From positions 1 to 57,039 of the forward strand of contig JBKPNZ010000051.1 of the NCBI GenBank assembly GCA_046732895.1: 57,039 bases of DNA, given 5' to 3'. Shown in pieces: positions 40,628 to 48,449 of this stretch; the stretch's first letter is position 1, and the number at the start of each line of letters is the position of its first letter. The notes under the pieces were generated by a model. That model saw nothing but the letters and a program-made list of their open reading frames with translations. It was not told the origin of the DNA and did not search any database. Source of the DNA: JBKPNZ01 sp046732895 (lineage in GTDB: Bacteria; Actinomycetota; Thermoleophilia; Solirubrobacterales; 70-9). Both the position numbers and the translations under genes were made by a program.

Positions 40628-41155
40628 TCAGTCCGCGGACCGCTTGATCAGCAGCGGCACGACGTACCAGACCAGTCCGAACAGCGCCAAGGCGATCACG
40701 AAGCTCGCGATCGATGCTGCGCTCCCGAAGACGATGTGGGCGATGAGCATCACCGCCGTGGACATCGCCAGAGCCAAAACCCCAAGCCCCAGGATCACGA
40801 CCCGGTTGGAGTACATGACGATCTGGCGCTTGCGCCCCGCGCGGAAGAGCACCCGGTGGTAGGAGCTCGGGGCGATCAGCAGGGCGGCTGAGATCGCAGT
40901 CAGCACCAGAACGACGAAGTAAGCGTCGCGCTCGAAATCCGAAAGCGTCGGAAACCCGTTGGAGAACGGCACCGTCAGGAGGAAGGCGAACAGGACCTGC
41001 ACACCGGGCAGAGCGACGCGCAGTTCCTGCAGCAGCTGATCGAGGTTGCGGTCGAGGCGCTCCTGCTCCGATTCGTCGCGACGCCCAGCGCCGCCTCCAC
41101 GTTCCGCACCGGGCTGGGCGTCCTGGTCGTCGCTGGCCTCTCGGTCTTGGTCCAT
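40628..41155 (-). CDS. Four-helix membrane protein (DUF6328-like)
   Basis: This 175-aa protein has an acidic, charged N-terminus of about 45 residues and then four membrane segments. They include VLFAFLLTVPF, AYFVVLVLTAISAALLIAP, VVILGLGVLALAMSTAVMLI and SFVIALALFGLVWYVVPLLI. The motif ELRVALPGVQVLFAFLLTVP and SSYHRVLFR match a conserved actinobacterial membrane family (DUF6328-like, from memory). The function is unknown. A longer frame upstream overlaps the STAS gene and is a shadow. ATG 41155 follows a GGGAGGG...TAGGGG stretch. Confidence 0.75.
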   Translation of the reverse strand: MDQDREASDDQDAQPGAERGGGAGRRDESEQERLDRNLDQLLQELRVALPGVQVLFAFLLTVPFSNGFPTLSDFERDAYFVVLVLTAISAALLIAPSSYHRVLFRAGRKRQIVMYSNRVVILGLGVLALAMSTAVMLIAHIVFGSAASIASFVIALALFGLVWYVVPLLIKRSAD

Positions 41156-41276
41156 GCCCCTAGCTGCTCTCCCTCGCCCTCCCTGAACGGCCGCTCCGCC
41201 CGCATCTGCGCTACCCGCCGCCGGATCACCAGAAACGCTGGACGCAATTCGCGTGCGTAGGCCGGCTGCCCGCGGG

Positions 41277-41282
41277 TATTCT
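41277..41282 (+). promoter_or_regulatory. -10-like TATTCT, 7 nt before the STAS gene
   Basis: TATTCT is followed by GCCGTCC and GTG 41290, without a ribosome-binding site. Confidence 0.5.
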
Positions 41283-41289
41283 GCCGTCC

Positions 41290-41664
41290 GTGGTTTCGCC
41301 GACGAGCCGCATTCGGGTCGAGAGAGTCGATGACTCGCTCGCCATCGTGATGATCGAGGGCGAGCATGATCTGAGCACGGCCCCCGAGCTTCGGGGACAC
41401 CTGAGCACGCTTCTGAGCGACGGCACCTCGGCCGTGGTCGACCTGAGCGCCGCCACATTCGTCGACTCGTCGGTGCTGGCAGCCCTGATCGAGGCAAGCC
41501 AGCAGGGCTCTGAGCAGGGGCTCGGCTTCAGCGTCGCGTTGCCGGCCGAGACCGACGAGGCGGTGCGCCGCGTGATCGAGGTGACCGGGCTCGGTGATGC
41601 GATCGAGTTATGTGAGACCAGGGAATCGGCAGTGGAGGCCGCCCGCTCCGAGGAAGGCGAATGA
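41290..41664 (+). CDS. STAS-domain anti-sigma factor antagonist
   Basis: This 124-aa SpoIIAA/RsbV-like protein releases a sigma factor by binding its anti-sigma kinase. The STAS fold is visible: LAIVMIEGEHDLSTAPELRG, AVVDLSAATFVDSSVLAALI and a C-terminal helix with VTGLGDAIEL. The conserved phosphorylatable serine is S60 or S61 in FVDSSVL. It overlaps the anti-sigma kinase gene by 4 nt (ATGA). Unphosphorylated, it would sequester that kinase and free the sigma factor encoded convergently. Confidence 0.88.
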   Translation: MVSPTSRIRVERVDDSLAIVMIEGEHDLSTAPELRGHLSTLLSDGTSAVVDLSAATFVDSSVLAALIEASQQGSEQGLGFSVALPAETDEAVRRVIEVTGLGDAIELCETRESAVEAARSEEGE

Positions 41665-42482
41665 GCCCAAAGGGCCTCGAGTTGCGCCTTTCGGCGAGTG
41701 CCGAGAACGTCGCGATCGTCCGGCACGCGGTGGCCGGCCTCGCCGAGGCGGTCGCGATGGAGGCCGCAGCGGTGGCGGATCTGAAGACCGTCGTCACCGA
41801 GGCGTGCATGAACGTGGTCGTGCACGCCTACGACGAGGATTCGCCGGGACTGCTCGAGGTCGACGCGTATCCGGAGACCGATGTCCTGGTGATCGTCGTG
41901 CGCGATCGAGGCGCCGGGATTCGCCCCCGCGCAGACGCCACCCACCAGAGCCTGCGGCTCGGCCTCCCCTTGATCGCCGCGCTTGCCTCCAGCTTCGAGA
42001 TCAGCGGCGGTCCGGGGAGGGGTACCGAGGTGACGATGCGGATGGCGCTCTCCCCGAACGGCGATGGCTCCGGAGCGGAGCCCGCCGGCGCGGAGGCGGC
42101 CGGTGTCGGCAGGGCCACCGAGATGACGATGCCGGCCGGCGAGCTGCTCGGTCCTGTCGTCTCCAGGGTCATCTCGATCCTCGCCGCCAGAGCCAACCTC
42201 TCGGTGGACCGCCTGTCGGACGCGGTCCTCCTTGGCGACGCGATCTCGGCTCGCGCGCCGGGCGAGTTCGCCGACGGGGTGGCTCGCATCGAAGCCGAGG
42301 AGGAGAGTGGCGAGGTGCGTGTTCGGGTGGGGCCGCTGGTCGACGGCGCCGGCGAGCGTCTGCTCGGCGCCATGCGGATCCCGGAGATCGGGGGGACGCT
42401 GGAGCGCCTGGCGAACGAGATTCGCGTCGACCGCGATGGTGAGGCCGAGAGCGTCGTGCTGCGGATCGGCCAGGCGCCGTAA
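41661..42482 (+). CDS. Anti-sigma factor kinase (RsbW/SpoIIAB-like) with degenerate second half
   Basis: This 273-aa protein is about twice the usual size. The first 130 residues form a GHKL ATPase: N-box TEACMNVVVHAYDE (E47, N51), G1 box RDRGAGIRP and G2 region GLPLIAALASSFEISGGPGR. The second half (about 155-273) resembles the same domain in predicted secondary structure, but the N-box is replaced by LLGDAIS (no Glu/Asn pair) and no G1 box is seen. It probably binds the sigma factor or the STAS protein rather than ATP. It ends 4 nt before the convergent sigma gene. Confidence 0.82.
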   Translation: MSPKGLELRLSASAENVAIVRHAVAGLAEAVAMEAAAVADLKTVVTEACMNVVVHAYDEDSPGLLEVDAYPETDVLVIVVRDRGAGIRPRADATHQSLRLGLPLIAALASSFEISGGPGRGTEVTMRMALSPNGDGSGAEPAGAEAAGVGRATEMTMPAGELLGPVVSRVISILAARANLSVDRLSDAVLLGDAISARAPGEFADGVARIEAEEESGEVRVRVGPLVDGAGERLLGAMRIPEIGGTLERLANEIRVDRDGEAESVVLRIGQAP

Positions 42483-42486
42483 GGCG

Positions 42487-43311
42487 CTACGCGGGGGGCG
42501 GCGGCGTGGCCTCGTCGTGCCGCGCCGTTTCGCGCATGCGGTCGAGCGCCCGGCGCAGGATGCGCGACACGTGCATCTGCGAGTAGCCGACCCTGTCGGC
42601 GATCTTTGACTGCGTGAGGTCCTCCACGAAGCGAAGCCGCAGCACCTCCCGCTCGAGGTCGCTGAGGACGCGGAATCCGGAGCGCAGCGCGGCGCGCTCC
42701 TCGACAAGCTCAAATGCCGGGTCGGCGTCGCCGATGCGATCCGCCACGGAGGATTCCCCCGGGTCGTCGCCGCTGGTCGGTTGGTCGAGTGACACGGTCC
42801 GGCGCGCGCCGGACGCCTCGAGCGCCTCGAGGACGTCGCCGTCGGAGATCTCGAGGCTCTCGGCGATCTCGGCAACGGTGGGCGAGCGCTCGAGATCGTT
42901 TGAGAGCTTGGTGATCGTGTCCTCCACGCCGCGGATGCGCTCCTGGAGCCCGCGCGGGACGCGCAGCGTCCAGACCCGGTCGCGGAAGTGGCGCCGCAGC
43001 TCGCCGAGGATCGTCGGTGCCGCGAAGGCGGCGAACGGGACGCCGCGGTCGGGCTCGAACCGGTCGATCGCGGCGATCAGGCCGACGCTCGCCACCTGCA
43101 CCAGGTCGTCGCTGGGCTCGCCGCCGCCCGAGTAGCGGAGCGCGAGGCTGCGCGCGAAGGGGAGAAAGCGGCGGACGAGCTCCTCGCGCACGGTGGGGTC
43201 GCGGTGCGCGCTGTAGCGGCGGAAGAGCGCGGCCTCGTCGGCCAGACCTTCCTCGGGCCCGGGGGCGGGAAGCTCTATCGGTGCGGTGGAGTTCGCTTCG
43301 TCGGCAGTCAT
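42487..43311 (-). CDS. RNA polymerase sigma factor, SigB/SigF type
   Basis: This 274-aa group 3 sigma factor has region 2 (REELVRRFLPFARSLALRYS, DDLVQVASVGLIAAIDRFEP), region 3 (RVPRGLQERIRGVEDTITKL, PTVAEIAESLEISDGDVLEA) and region 4 (FRVLSDLEREVLRLRFVEDL, TQSKIADRVGYSQMHVSRIL). This class directs general-stress or developmental genes and is controlled by partner switching. The STAS and kinase genes that converge on it are its obvious candidate regulators. A TAGGCT hexamer at 43340-43335 would give a short leader before ATG 43311. Confidence 0.93.
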   Translation of the reverse strand: MTADEANSTAPIELPAPGPEEGLADEAALFRRYSAHRDPTVREELVRRFLPFARSLALRYSGGGEPSDDLVQVASVGLIAAIDRFEPDRGVPFAAFAAPTILGELRRHFRDRVWTLRVPRGLQERIRGVEDTITKLSNDLERSPTVAEIAESLEISDGDVLEALEASGARRTVSLDQPTSGDDPGESSVADRIGDADPAFELVEERAALRSGFRVLSDLEREVLRLRFVEDLTQSKIADRVGYSQMHVSRILRRALDRMRETARHDEATPPPPA

Positions 43312-43384
43312 ACGTTGCGGAGAGACAGCCGTTCAGCCTAGGGAAGAGCGGTGGTGGGGAGGGGGTCGCCCCGGCCCCACACAT

Positions 43385-43415
43385 ACAGAGGCCCGAGCTT
43401 AACCCGGGCCCCTGT
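43385..43415. other. Hairpin upstream of the sigma factor gene
   Basis: An 11-position stem with one mismatch (43385-43395 with 43405-43415, 9-nt loop) lies about 75-100 nt before the sigma start. It has no T-run on either side. It may belong to a longer leader or be a regulatory site for the divergent gene at 43544-43981. Confidence 0.35.
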
Positions 43416-43430
43416 GCTGCCTCGCCGCAT

Positions 43431-43474
43431 TGCGACGTATATATGTCAACCGCCTATGACGGACTCCGTCCGTC
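43431..43474. promoter_or_regulatory. AT-rich patch with TTGACA and an inverted repeat
   Basis: Read leftward, TTGACATATATA lies at 43450-43439, preceded by a 6-bp inverted repeat (GACGGA 43458-43463 with TCCGTC 43469-43474). The patch is clearly AT-richer than its surroundings, and either TTGACA or TATATA could belong to a promoter of the sigma gene. No matching -10 element is found 17 nt after TTGACA, so the assignment is weak. Confidence 0.3.
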
Positions 43475-43543
43475 TGCGTGGCTCGGGCGTACCCAGGTAC
43501 GGGCTGTCACAAACCTCCAAAAGTTGAACGTCTCTGCCGACGC

Positions 43544-43981
43544 TCAGCTGCCGTGTAGGAGGAGCGACCAGGCCGCGAGGAGGATCACGGTGAAGATCAG
43601 GTCGCGGCGCAGCGCGGAGACGTGGTCGTGCCCCTGCATAAGCCGGTACGCGCGCCACGCGCCGACGGCGGCGATGCCCGCTCCGATCGCGCCCAGGAGC
43701 GCCTCGCCGTACGCGCGCACGTGCTCGTTGAAGCTGTGGCCGCGGCAGTAAAGGAGATTGCAATCGGCCGAGAGGAAGTCGACGAGTCGCGCGACGACCG
43801 CGATCGCCCACGCCGCTGCGGCCGCCAGAAGGAGCAGTGCGAGCCCGGCCAGGACGATCCGAGCAAACCCGCCGGGCAGACGCTGCGAGCGCGGCACGAG
43901 GCCCTCGGGTGGCACCGACCAGGCGCTGTTCGGATCGATCGGCGGTGGGGAGGACGGAACGGTCATTCCGCCGGGAATCAT
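43544..43981 (-). CDS. Small membrane protein of unknown function
   Basis: This 145-aa protein has a Pro/Ser-rich N-terminus followed by three membrane segments (ARIVLAGLALLLLAAAAAWA, GEALLGAIGAGIAAVGAWRA, LIFTVILLAAWSLLLHG). The loop after segment one contains two cysteines (DCNLLYCRGHSFNEHV) that could pair outside the membrane. I do not recognise a family. ATG 43981 is the longest start; the ATG at 43966 (MTVPSS) is also plausible. Confidence 0.6.
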   Translation of the reverse strand: MIPGGMTVPSSPPPIDPNSAWSVPPEGLVPRSQRLPGGFARIVLAGLALLLLAAAAAWAIAVVARLVDFLSADCNLLYCRGHSFNEHVRAYGEALLGAIGAGIAAVGAWRAYRLMQGHDHVSALRRDLIFTVILLAAWSLLLHGS

Positions 43982-44111
43982 CGGCAGGAGTCGGCGCGAG
44001 CGTTAGCGGTGCACGAGCGCTCGTAGACCACGATTCGGCGATTGGCTCCGCCGGCTCGTGTAGGGTGCCCCCGCCCGCAGGCCTGAGCCAACGGCCCGTG
44101 GTTGGGGATTC

Positions 44112-45611
44112 TTGAGCTTCGGACGCATCATCTGGTGGATCGTCATCGCGCTGGTGGTGACGGCGCTCGTCTGGACGGGCGTGTGGCAGTACCTGCCCCT
44201 GTTCCTCTCGGAGTTCCCGATGCTCACGTGGCTGCCGCTGCTCGCTCTCGTGGCAGTCGGCTTCCTGGCGGGCGCGGTGAGACGCCTCGTGAAGTCGACC
44301 GCCACGCCGGCGACCCCGACGCCGGCCACCGGCGACCTCAGCGCGGGCGTGGTCAAGCCGACCGCCCAGCTGGCCACCCTCCTCGCCGGCGCTCGCCGTG
44401 CGCCGGGCAATTTCTGGTGGGGACCCGGGCTCCTGGCAGGGCTCGTCGTGCTCCTGCTCGGCGTCTATCTGATCTTCATCAACCCGCCCGCTGTGGGTCT
44501 CGACGCCGTCGACTACACGATCGTCAACAAGCTCCCGGCTCAGACCCAGCCGCGACTGCTGCCGCGGACCGGGATCACCGACGACCCGGCGTTCCGCGAT
44601 TCGGACGAGATCCACCTCGTTCGCGATCCGGATACCGGCGAGCTCGTGTGGAGCGGTGAGTGGCAGGGATCACTCCTCGGCGGGGAGTCGGAAGGGGTGG
44701 CCGTCAAGCCGCTCGACGACGTCGTCTCCCACTCGAGGGTCATCCCGGCGGGTTTCGACCACTCGGTCCACGGGATCACGCCGAGCACGCTGAAGGGGAA
44801 GGCGAAGCTCAAGCACCCCTTCAGCAAGATCCAGTACCCGGTCGTCGTGCCGAGCGGCAAGGACGGGGTGTTTGCGATGGCGCCCTACGTCGGGTATTCG
44901 GGCTTCCCGCTCCGCTACCCCTACCTCAAGGGCGTGCTCGTCTACCACCAGGACGGCGAGATCGAGGACCTCACGCCGGAGGAGGCCGCGTCGCGGCCGG
45001 AGCTCGTGGCGACCGGGCGGATCTTCCCCGAGAGCGTTGCGCGCTCACAGGCCGAGGCGATCGCACGCTCCGATCAGATCGACGGCGAGATCAACGACGC
45101 CGAAGACAACAAGCAGCCCTACCTCACCTCGATCGACGGGAACACCACTGACTGGATCACGATCATCGACTCGAAGGGGTCGGGCGGCGGGGTGAAGGCG
45201 CTCGTTCTAGCTGACTCCTCGACAGGTGAGACGCAGGTCTGGCTGGCGCCGCCGGATCATCCGCTGGTGTCAACGCAGTACGTGATCAACCAGGCACGGG
45301 TGATGCCGCTCAGGTGGGAAGAGGAGCGCTGCTGCGACAGCGACGGCAACAGCTACACGGTGAAGCTGCGCCAGGTCGTCGAGCCACGGCTTGCCTTCAA
45401 GGACGGCCACCCTTACTACCTTGTGACGATTGTTCCAACCGACGACCTGACGCTCGGTCGTGACGTCGAGTACACGCTGATCATCGACGCCGAGACCGGC
45501 AAGCGGGTCGACCTGATCGACCACGTCCAGGGCGGCGTCCTCGCCGACGCGCGTCTGCAGGGCTTCTTCATTTCCGGGAAGCCGCAGGAGAAGAGCTCGA
45601 AAAAGAACTAG
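44112..45611 (+). CDS. Large membrane-anchored protein of unknown function
   Basis: This 499-aa protein has three N-terminal membrane segments (about 6-24, 36-55, 104-122) and a C-terminal domain of some 370 residues that should be outside. The large domain includes HSVHGITPSTLKGKAKLKHP, GKDGVFAMAPYVGYSGFPLR and, near its end, YYLVTIVPTDDLTLGRDVEY plus LIIDAETGKRV, which looks like a PepSY unit. Two adjacent cysteines occur in EEERCCDSDGN. The start is TTG 44112 with a weak GGGGA site. It may act in envelope maintenance, but I have no firm basis. Confidence 0.65.
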   Translation: MSFGRIIWWIVIALVVTALVWTGVWQYLPLFLSEFPMLTWLPLLALVAVGFLAGAVRRLVKSTATPATPTPATGDLSAGVVKPTAQLATLLAGARRAPGNFWWGPGLLAGLVVLLLGVYLIFINPPAVGLDAVDYTIVNKLPAQTQPRLLPRTGITDDPAFRDSDEIHLVRDPDTGELVWSGEWQGSLLGGESEGVAVKPLDDVVSHSRVIPAGFDHSVHGITPSTLKGKAKLKHPFSKIQYPVVVPSGKDGVFAMAPYVGYSGFPLRYPYLKGVLVYHQDGEIEDLTPEEAASRPELVATGRIFPESVARSQAEAIARSDQIDGEINDAEDNKQPYLTSIDGNTTDWITIIDSKGSGGGVKALVLADSSTGETQVWLAPPDHPLVSTQYVINQARVMPLRWEEERCCDSDGNSYTVKLRQVVEPRLAFKDGHPYYLVTIVPTDDLTLGRDVEYTLIIDAETGKRVDLIDHVQGGVLADARLQGFFISGKPQEKSSKKN

Positions 45612-45931
45612 GTGGTCGTCCGCACGGCCTGAGCTGGGCGCCGGCGGGGTTGGGCACTAAGGAGGTGGGTTCGGGCGGTTTGCCAGCCCGCGGGCGTTTG
45701 TGTCGAGTTTCTGCCTGTGGGAGGCAATAAGTCGAGACCGGGGCCCGTTTGCCCGTCCGCATGGCGCCTTATCGTCGATATACGACGAAAAAGCGCCAAT
45801 CGCGGCGTTTTGCCACGGCGCAGAGGGTCGTTTCCCCACGTGCCGTTGTTCGTGAGACGCCAACGGTCGGGAGTGAGTCGACATAACGTCCGCTATCGCG
45901 CATTGAATCTGCGCCGGCGACCCTCGGCCCC
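45612..45931. other. 320-nt gene-free region with a nested inverted repeat
   Basis: No credible gene lies between these convergent genes. The notable structure is TGGCGC (45762-45767) pairing with GCGCCA (45793-45798). Inside it, TCGTCG (45772-45777) pairs with CGACGA (45783-45788) around ATATA. A run of five A follows the inner stem on the + strand. The order of 6-bp outer and 6-bp inner arms suggests a regulatory site or a leftward terminator-like structure. The rest is GC-rich sequence with scattered short repeats. Confidence 0.4.
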
Positions 45932-46498
45932 CTAATTGACCGACGGATCCGGCGGCATGCGTGCGATCAGCGCGTACTGGCCGCCCTTGCGGGCCAGCAC
46001 GTCGCTCCACATCGTCCCGGGATCGTCCGGGAAGAGCTCGGTGGGCAGAGGTGGCTCGATGATCCAGGACTCCACCTCCATCTCACCCTCCAGCTGGCCG
46101 GCGCCCCACCCGGAATAACCCGCGTAAACCCGAGCCCGGCGCACGGCGCTCGCCAGCTCACCCAACTCGACGTCGGCGGAGGCGAAGCCGACGTCCGCCA
46201 CCACGATCCATGCGGCCGCGTCGAGGTCCGAGAACTCCGCCAGCACGACGAGCGCGCTCGGCTGCACGGGTCCGCCGACGTAGACGGGCGCGCCCTCGCC
46301 GGTCACCGCAGCCAGTTGCGGCACGACGTCCTCTACGAGGGTCTCCGACGGGCGGTTCAGCACGATTCCCATCGCGCCCTCGTCGTTGTGCTCGGTGATG
46401 AGCACGACCGCGCGCGCGAAGTTCGGGTCAACGAGGGCCGGTGAGGCGACCAGCAACTTGCCGCGCAGCGATCCCTCGACGGGTTCGTCGCCTGCCAT
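45932..46498 (-). CDS. YqgE/AlgH family protein
   Basis: This 188-aa protein has the family core: GKLLVASPALVDPNFARAVV, LITEHNDEGAMGIVLNRPS, VYVGGPVQPSALVVL and VYAGYSGWGAGQLEGEM, ending with a WSDVLARKGGQYALIA segment. The family is widespread, and its biochemical role is uncertain. ATG 46498 is chosen; an in-frame ATG three codons upstream (46507) is equally possible. It is divergent from the thioredoxin-TPR gene with 64 nt between starts. Confidence 0.9.
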   Translation of the reverse strand: MAGDEPVEGSLRGKLLVASPALVDPNFARAVVLITEHNDEGAMGIVLNRPSETLVEDVVPQLAAVTGEGAPVYVGGPVQPSALVVLAEFSDLDAAAWIVVADVGFASADVELGELASAVRRARVYAGYSGWGAGQLEGEMEVESWIIEPPLPTELFPDDPGTMWSDVLARKGGQYALIARMPPDPSVN

Positions 46499-46548
46499 TG
46501 GGAGCATTGTCGCGCCTGAGCCCGCCGGAGGCGGCTCGCGGGTTCCTC

Positions 46549-46554
46549 TAACCT
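46549..46554 (+). promoter_or_regulatory. -10-like TAACCT, 8 nt before the thioredoxin-TPR gene
   Basis: TAACCT is followed by CGACGGCG and ATG 46563; the spacing fits a leaderless transcript. Confidence 0.5.
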
Positions 46555-46562
46555 CGACGGCG

Positions 46563-47327
46563 ATGATCCACGATGTATCCGAAGCCGATTTCTCCCGTCG
46601 CGTCGTCGAGCGCTCGCGCGAGGTTCCCGTGGTGGTCGACTTCTGGGCCGCCTGGTGCGGGCCGTGCCGAACCCTGGGCCCGGCCCTGGAGAAGGCCGTC
46701 AGCGCCCGCGGTGGCAAGGTCGAGCTCGCCAAGGTCGACGTGGACTCGAATCAGTCGCTCGCCGCCGGCTTCGGCGTGCGTGGCATTCCGGCGGTGAAGG
46801 CGTTCCGCGACCGACAGGTGGTCGCCGAGTTCACCGGCGCCGTTCCTCCCGCCGCGATCGAAAAGTTCCTCGACGAGCTCGTCCCCAGCGAGGCCGACGA
46901 GCTCGCCACCGCGGGCGACGAGGAATCGCTTCGCCGCGCACTCGAGCTCGACCCGCGCCACACCCAGGCCGCCACAGCGCTTGCCCGCATCCTTCTGGAG
47001 CGCGGGGAGTTCGACGAGGCACGTGCCCTGCTCGACGACCACGACGGCGACTTCCTCGCCGATGGCCTGCGGGCGCGTGCCGAGCTGCAGCTTGAGGGAG
47101 CCACCGACGGAGTCGCCCCAGAGACGCTCGAGACGGCCTTCGCGGCCTGGGACGACGCCGATCACGCCGCCGCGCTCGAGACCCTGCAGCAGGCTCTGGC
47201 AGACGCTCACGACGAGCGCCTGCGGGACCTCGTCCGCCGGGTGATGGTCGGGATCTTCACGGAGCTCGGCCCCGAGGATCCGCTCGCGCGGGAGCACCGT
47301 CGTCGCCTCGCGGCGACCCTTAACTGA
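46563..47327 (+). CDS. Thioredoxin-TPR co-chaperone (YbbN/CnoX-like)
   Basis: This 254-aa protein has a thioredoxin domain with active site WCGPC (C32, C35) and cis-proline loop GVRGIPAVKAF. Helical TPR-like repeats follow (about 112-250: LRRALELDPRHTQAATALAR, AAWDDADHAAALETLQQALA). YbbN/CnoX proteins of this design protect clients from aggregation and overoxidation. Unlike E. coli YbbN (SxxC), both redox cysteines are present. A CcdA gene begins 6 nt downstream, so the pair forms a thiol-redox unit. Confidence 0.88.
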   Translation: MIHDVSEADFSRRVVERSREVPVVVDFWAAWCGPCRTLGPALEKAVSARGGKVELAKVDVDSNQSLAAGFGVRGIPAVKAFRDRQVVAEFTGAVPPAAIEKFLDELVPSEADELATAGDEESLRRALELDPRHTQAATALARILLERGEFDEARALLDDHDGDFLADGLRARAELQLEGATDGVAPETLETAFAAWDDADHAAALETLQQALADAHDERLRDLVRRVMVGIFTELGPEDPLAREHRRRLAATLN

Positions 47328-47333
47328 CGCTCG

Positions 47334-48077
47334 ATGCTCGCGGCCGCCAGCGATCCGGCGACAGGGGTCGGCTTCTTCACCGCCCTCGGTGCGGGCATCG
47401 CCTCCTTCCTCTCACCCTGCGTGCTGCCACTCGTACCGGGCTACCTCTCGACCGTCACCGGTGTCAACGTCACGGAGCTCGACGACGCCGGCTGGCGTCG
47501 CGTCCTGGTTCCGAGCCTCCTCTTCATCGCCTCGTTCTCGGCGATCTTCATCGCCCTCGGTCTCACCGCCACCGGGCTCGGACAGACCCTGCGCGACCAC
47601 CAGGACTTCCTGACGGATCTCGCCGGGGTGTTCATGATCGTCATGGGCGTGCTGTTCGTGGCGAGTCCCTTCGTCGTCCGCCTGAACCGCGAGTGGCACG
47701 TGGAGTCCCTCCTGCGCCGGGCCGGCAGCGGTGGCCCCGTTGTCGCCGGAGCGGCATTCGCGATCGCCTGGACACCATGCCTCGGCCCGACGCTCGGCGC
47801 GATCCTGGGCCTCGCCGCGGCCACGGACTCGGCCGGGCACGGCGCCTTCCTCCTCGCCGTGTACTCAGCGGGCCTCGGCATCCCGTTCCTCGCCGCGGCG
47901 ATCGCCTTCGACCGCATGACCACGCTCTTCGACGCCGTCAAGCGCCACTACGCGGCGGTCGTCGCCGTCGGCGGAGCCATCCTGATCGTCACCGGCGTCC
48001 TGATCCTCACCGGTGACTTCTTCCAGCTCAACGTCGAGGCGCAGAAGCTCAGCAACGACCTGGGCCTCAACCCCTAG
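47334..48077 (+). CDS. ccdA: Cytochrome c biogenesis protein CcdA-like thiol transporter
   Basis: This 247-aa membrane protein carries reducing power across the membrane to extracytoplasmic thioredoxins. Six membrane segments are visible, and the two conserved cysteines are in SPCVLPLVPGYLS (C29) and TPCLGPTLGAI (C149). Such electrons serve heme attachment in c-type cytochromes (one is encoded at 22.3 kb) and disulfide repair. It starts 6 nt after the thioredoxin-TPR gene, probably in one transcript. Confidence 0.92.
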   Translation: MLAAASDPATGVGFFTALGAGIASFLSPCVLPLVPGYLSTVTGVNVTELDDAGWRRVLVPSLLFIASFSAIFIALGLTATGLGQTLRDHQDFLTDLAGVFMIVMGVLFVASPFVVRLNREWHVESLLRRAGSGGPVVAGAAFAIAWTPCLGPTLGAILGLAAATDSAGHGAFLLAVYSAGLGIPFLAAAIAFDRMTTLFDAVKRHYAAVVAVGGAILIVTGVLILTGDFFQLNVEAQKLSNDLGLNP

Positions 48078-48090
48078 CGGGGCCCGACCC

Positions 48091-48369
48091 TCAGACCGGC
48101 GGAGCCTCGGTCCCGACCTCGAGCGGCGAGCCTACGGCCTCGACCTCCTCGATCTCGGACCCCTCGCCATCCTGCGAGCAGACGATGCGGAAGCGCCCGG
48201 TGCCGATGGAGGCGTCGCCGATGACCGGGAGGCCGCGGACGTGATCCCACCCGAGCCGCTCTACCTCGAAGGGGTTCATTCGCACCTCCGATGCCGGGAA
48301 TGGGCACTCGGCGTTGTGCTTGTCGATCGCCTTCGAAATCGCCTCGAGGTTCTTCGCCTCGGCGCTCAT
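48091..48369 (-). CDS. Small conserved hypothetical protein, 92 aa
   Basis: This soluble protein begins MSAEAKNLEAISKAIDKHNA and continues with a possible strand-rich half (MNPFEVERLGWDHVRGLPVI, GRFRIVCSQDGEGSEIEEVE). No membrane segment, signal or known motif is visible. A TACACT hexamer 6 nt before ATG 48369 supports the start. Longer readings upstream are shadows of neighbouring sequence. Confidence 0.6.
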   Translation of the reverse strand: MSAEAKNLEAISKAIDKHNAECPFPASEVRMNPFEVERLGWDHVRGLPVIGDASIGTGRFRIVCSQDGEGSEIEEVEAVGSPLEVGTEAPPV

Positions 48370-48375
48370 GAATCG

Positions 48376-48381
48376 AGTGTA
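48376..48381 (-). promoter_or_regulatory. -10-like TACACT, 6 nt before the 92-aa gene
   Basis: Read leftward, TACACT is followed by CGATTC and ATG 48369; no ribosome-binding site is present. Confidence 0.45.
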
Positions 48382-48449
48382 CGTGGCGCGGCCAGAAGCG
48401 GACGGGCAGCGCCGAAATCTCGCTTCCTTATGGGAAGATCCGGGAACCC

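Noticed and set aside
43439..43450. Firm TTGACA/TATATA promoter for the sigma gene
   Set aside because: TTGACA and TATATA are adjacent rather than 17 nt apart, so they cannot be the -35 and -10 of one promoter. It is kept only as a low-confidence AT-rich patch.
45612..45931. tRNA gene in the gap before yqgE
   Set aside because: No cloverleaf arms, GTTCGANNC loop or acceptor pairing could be built.
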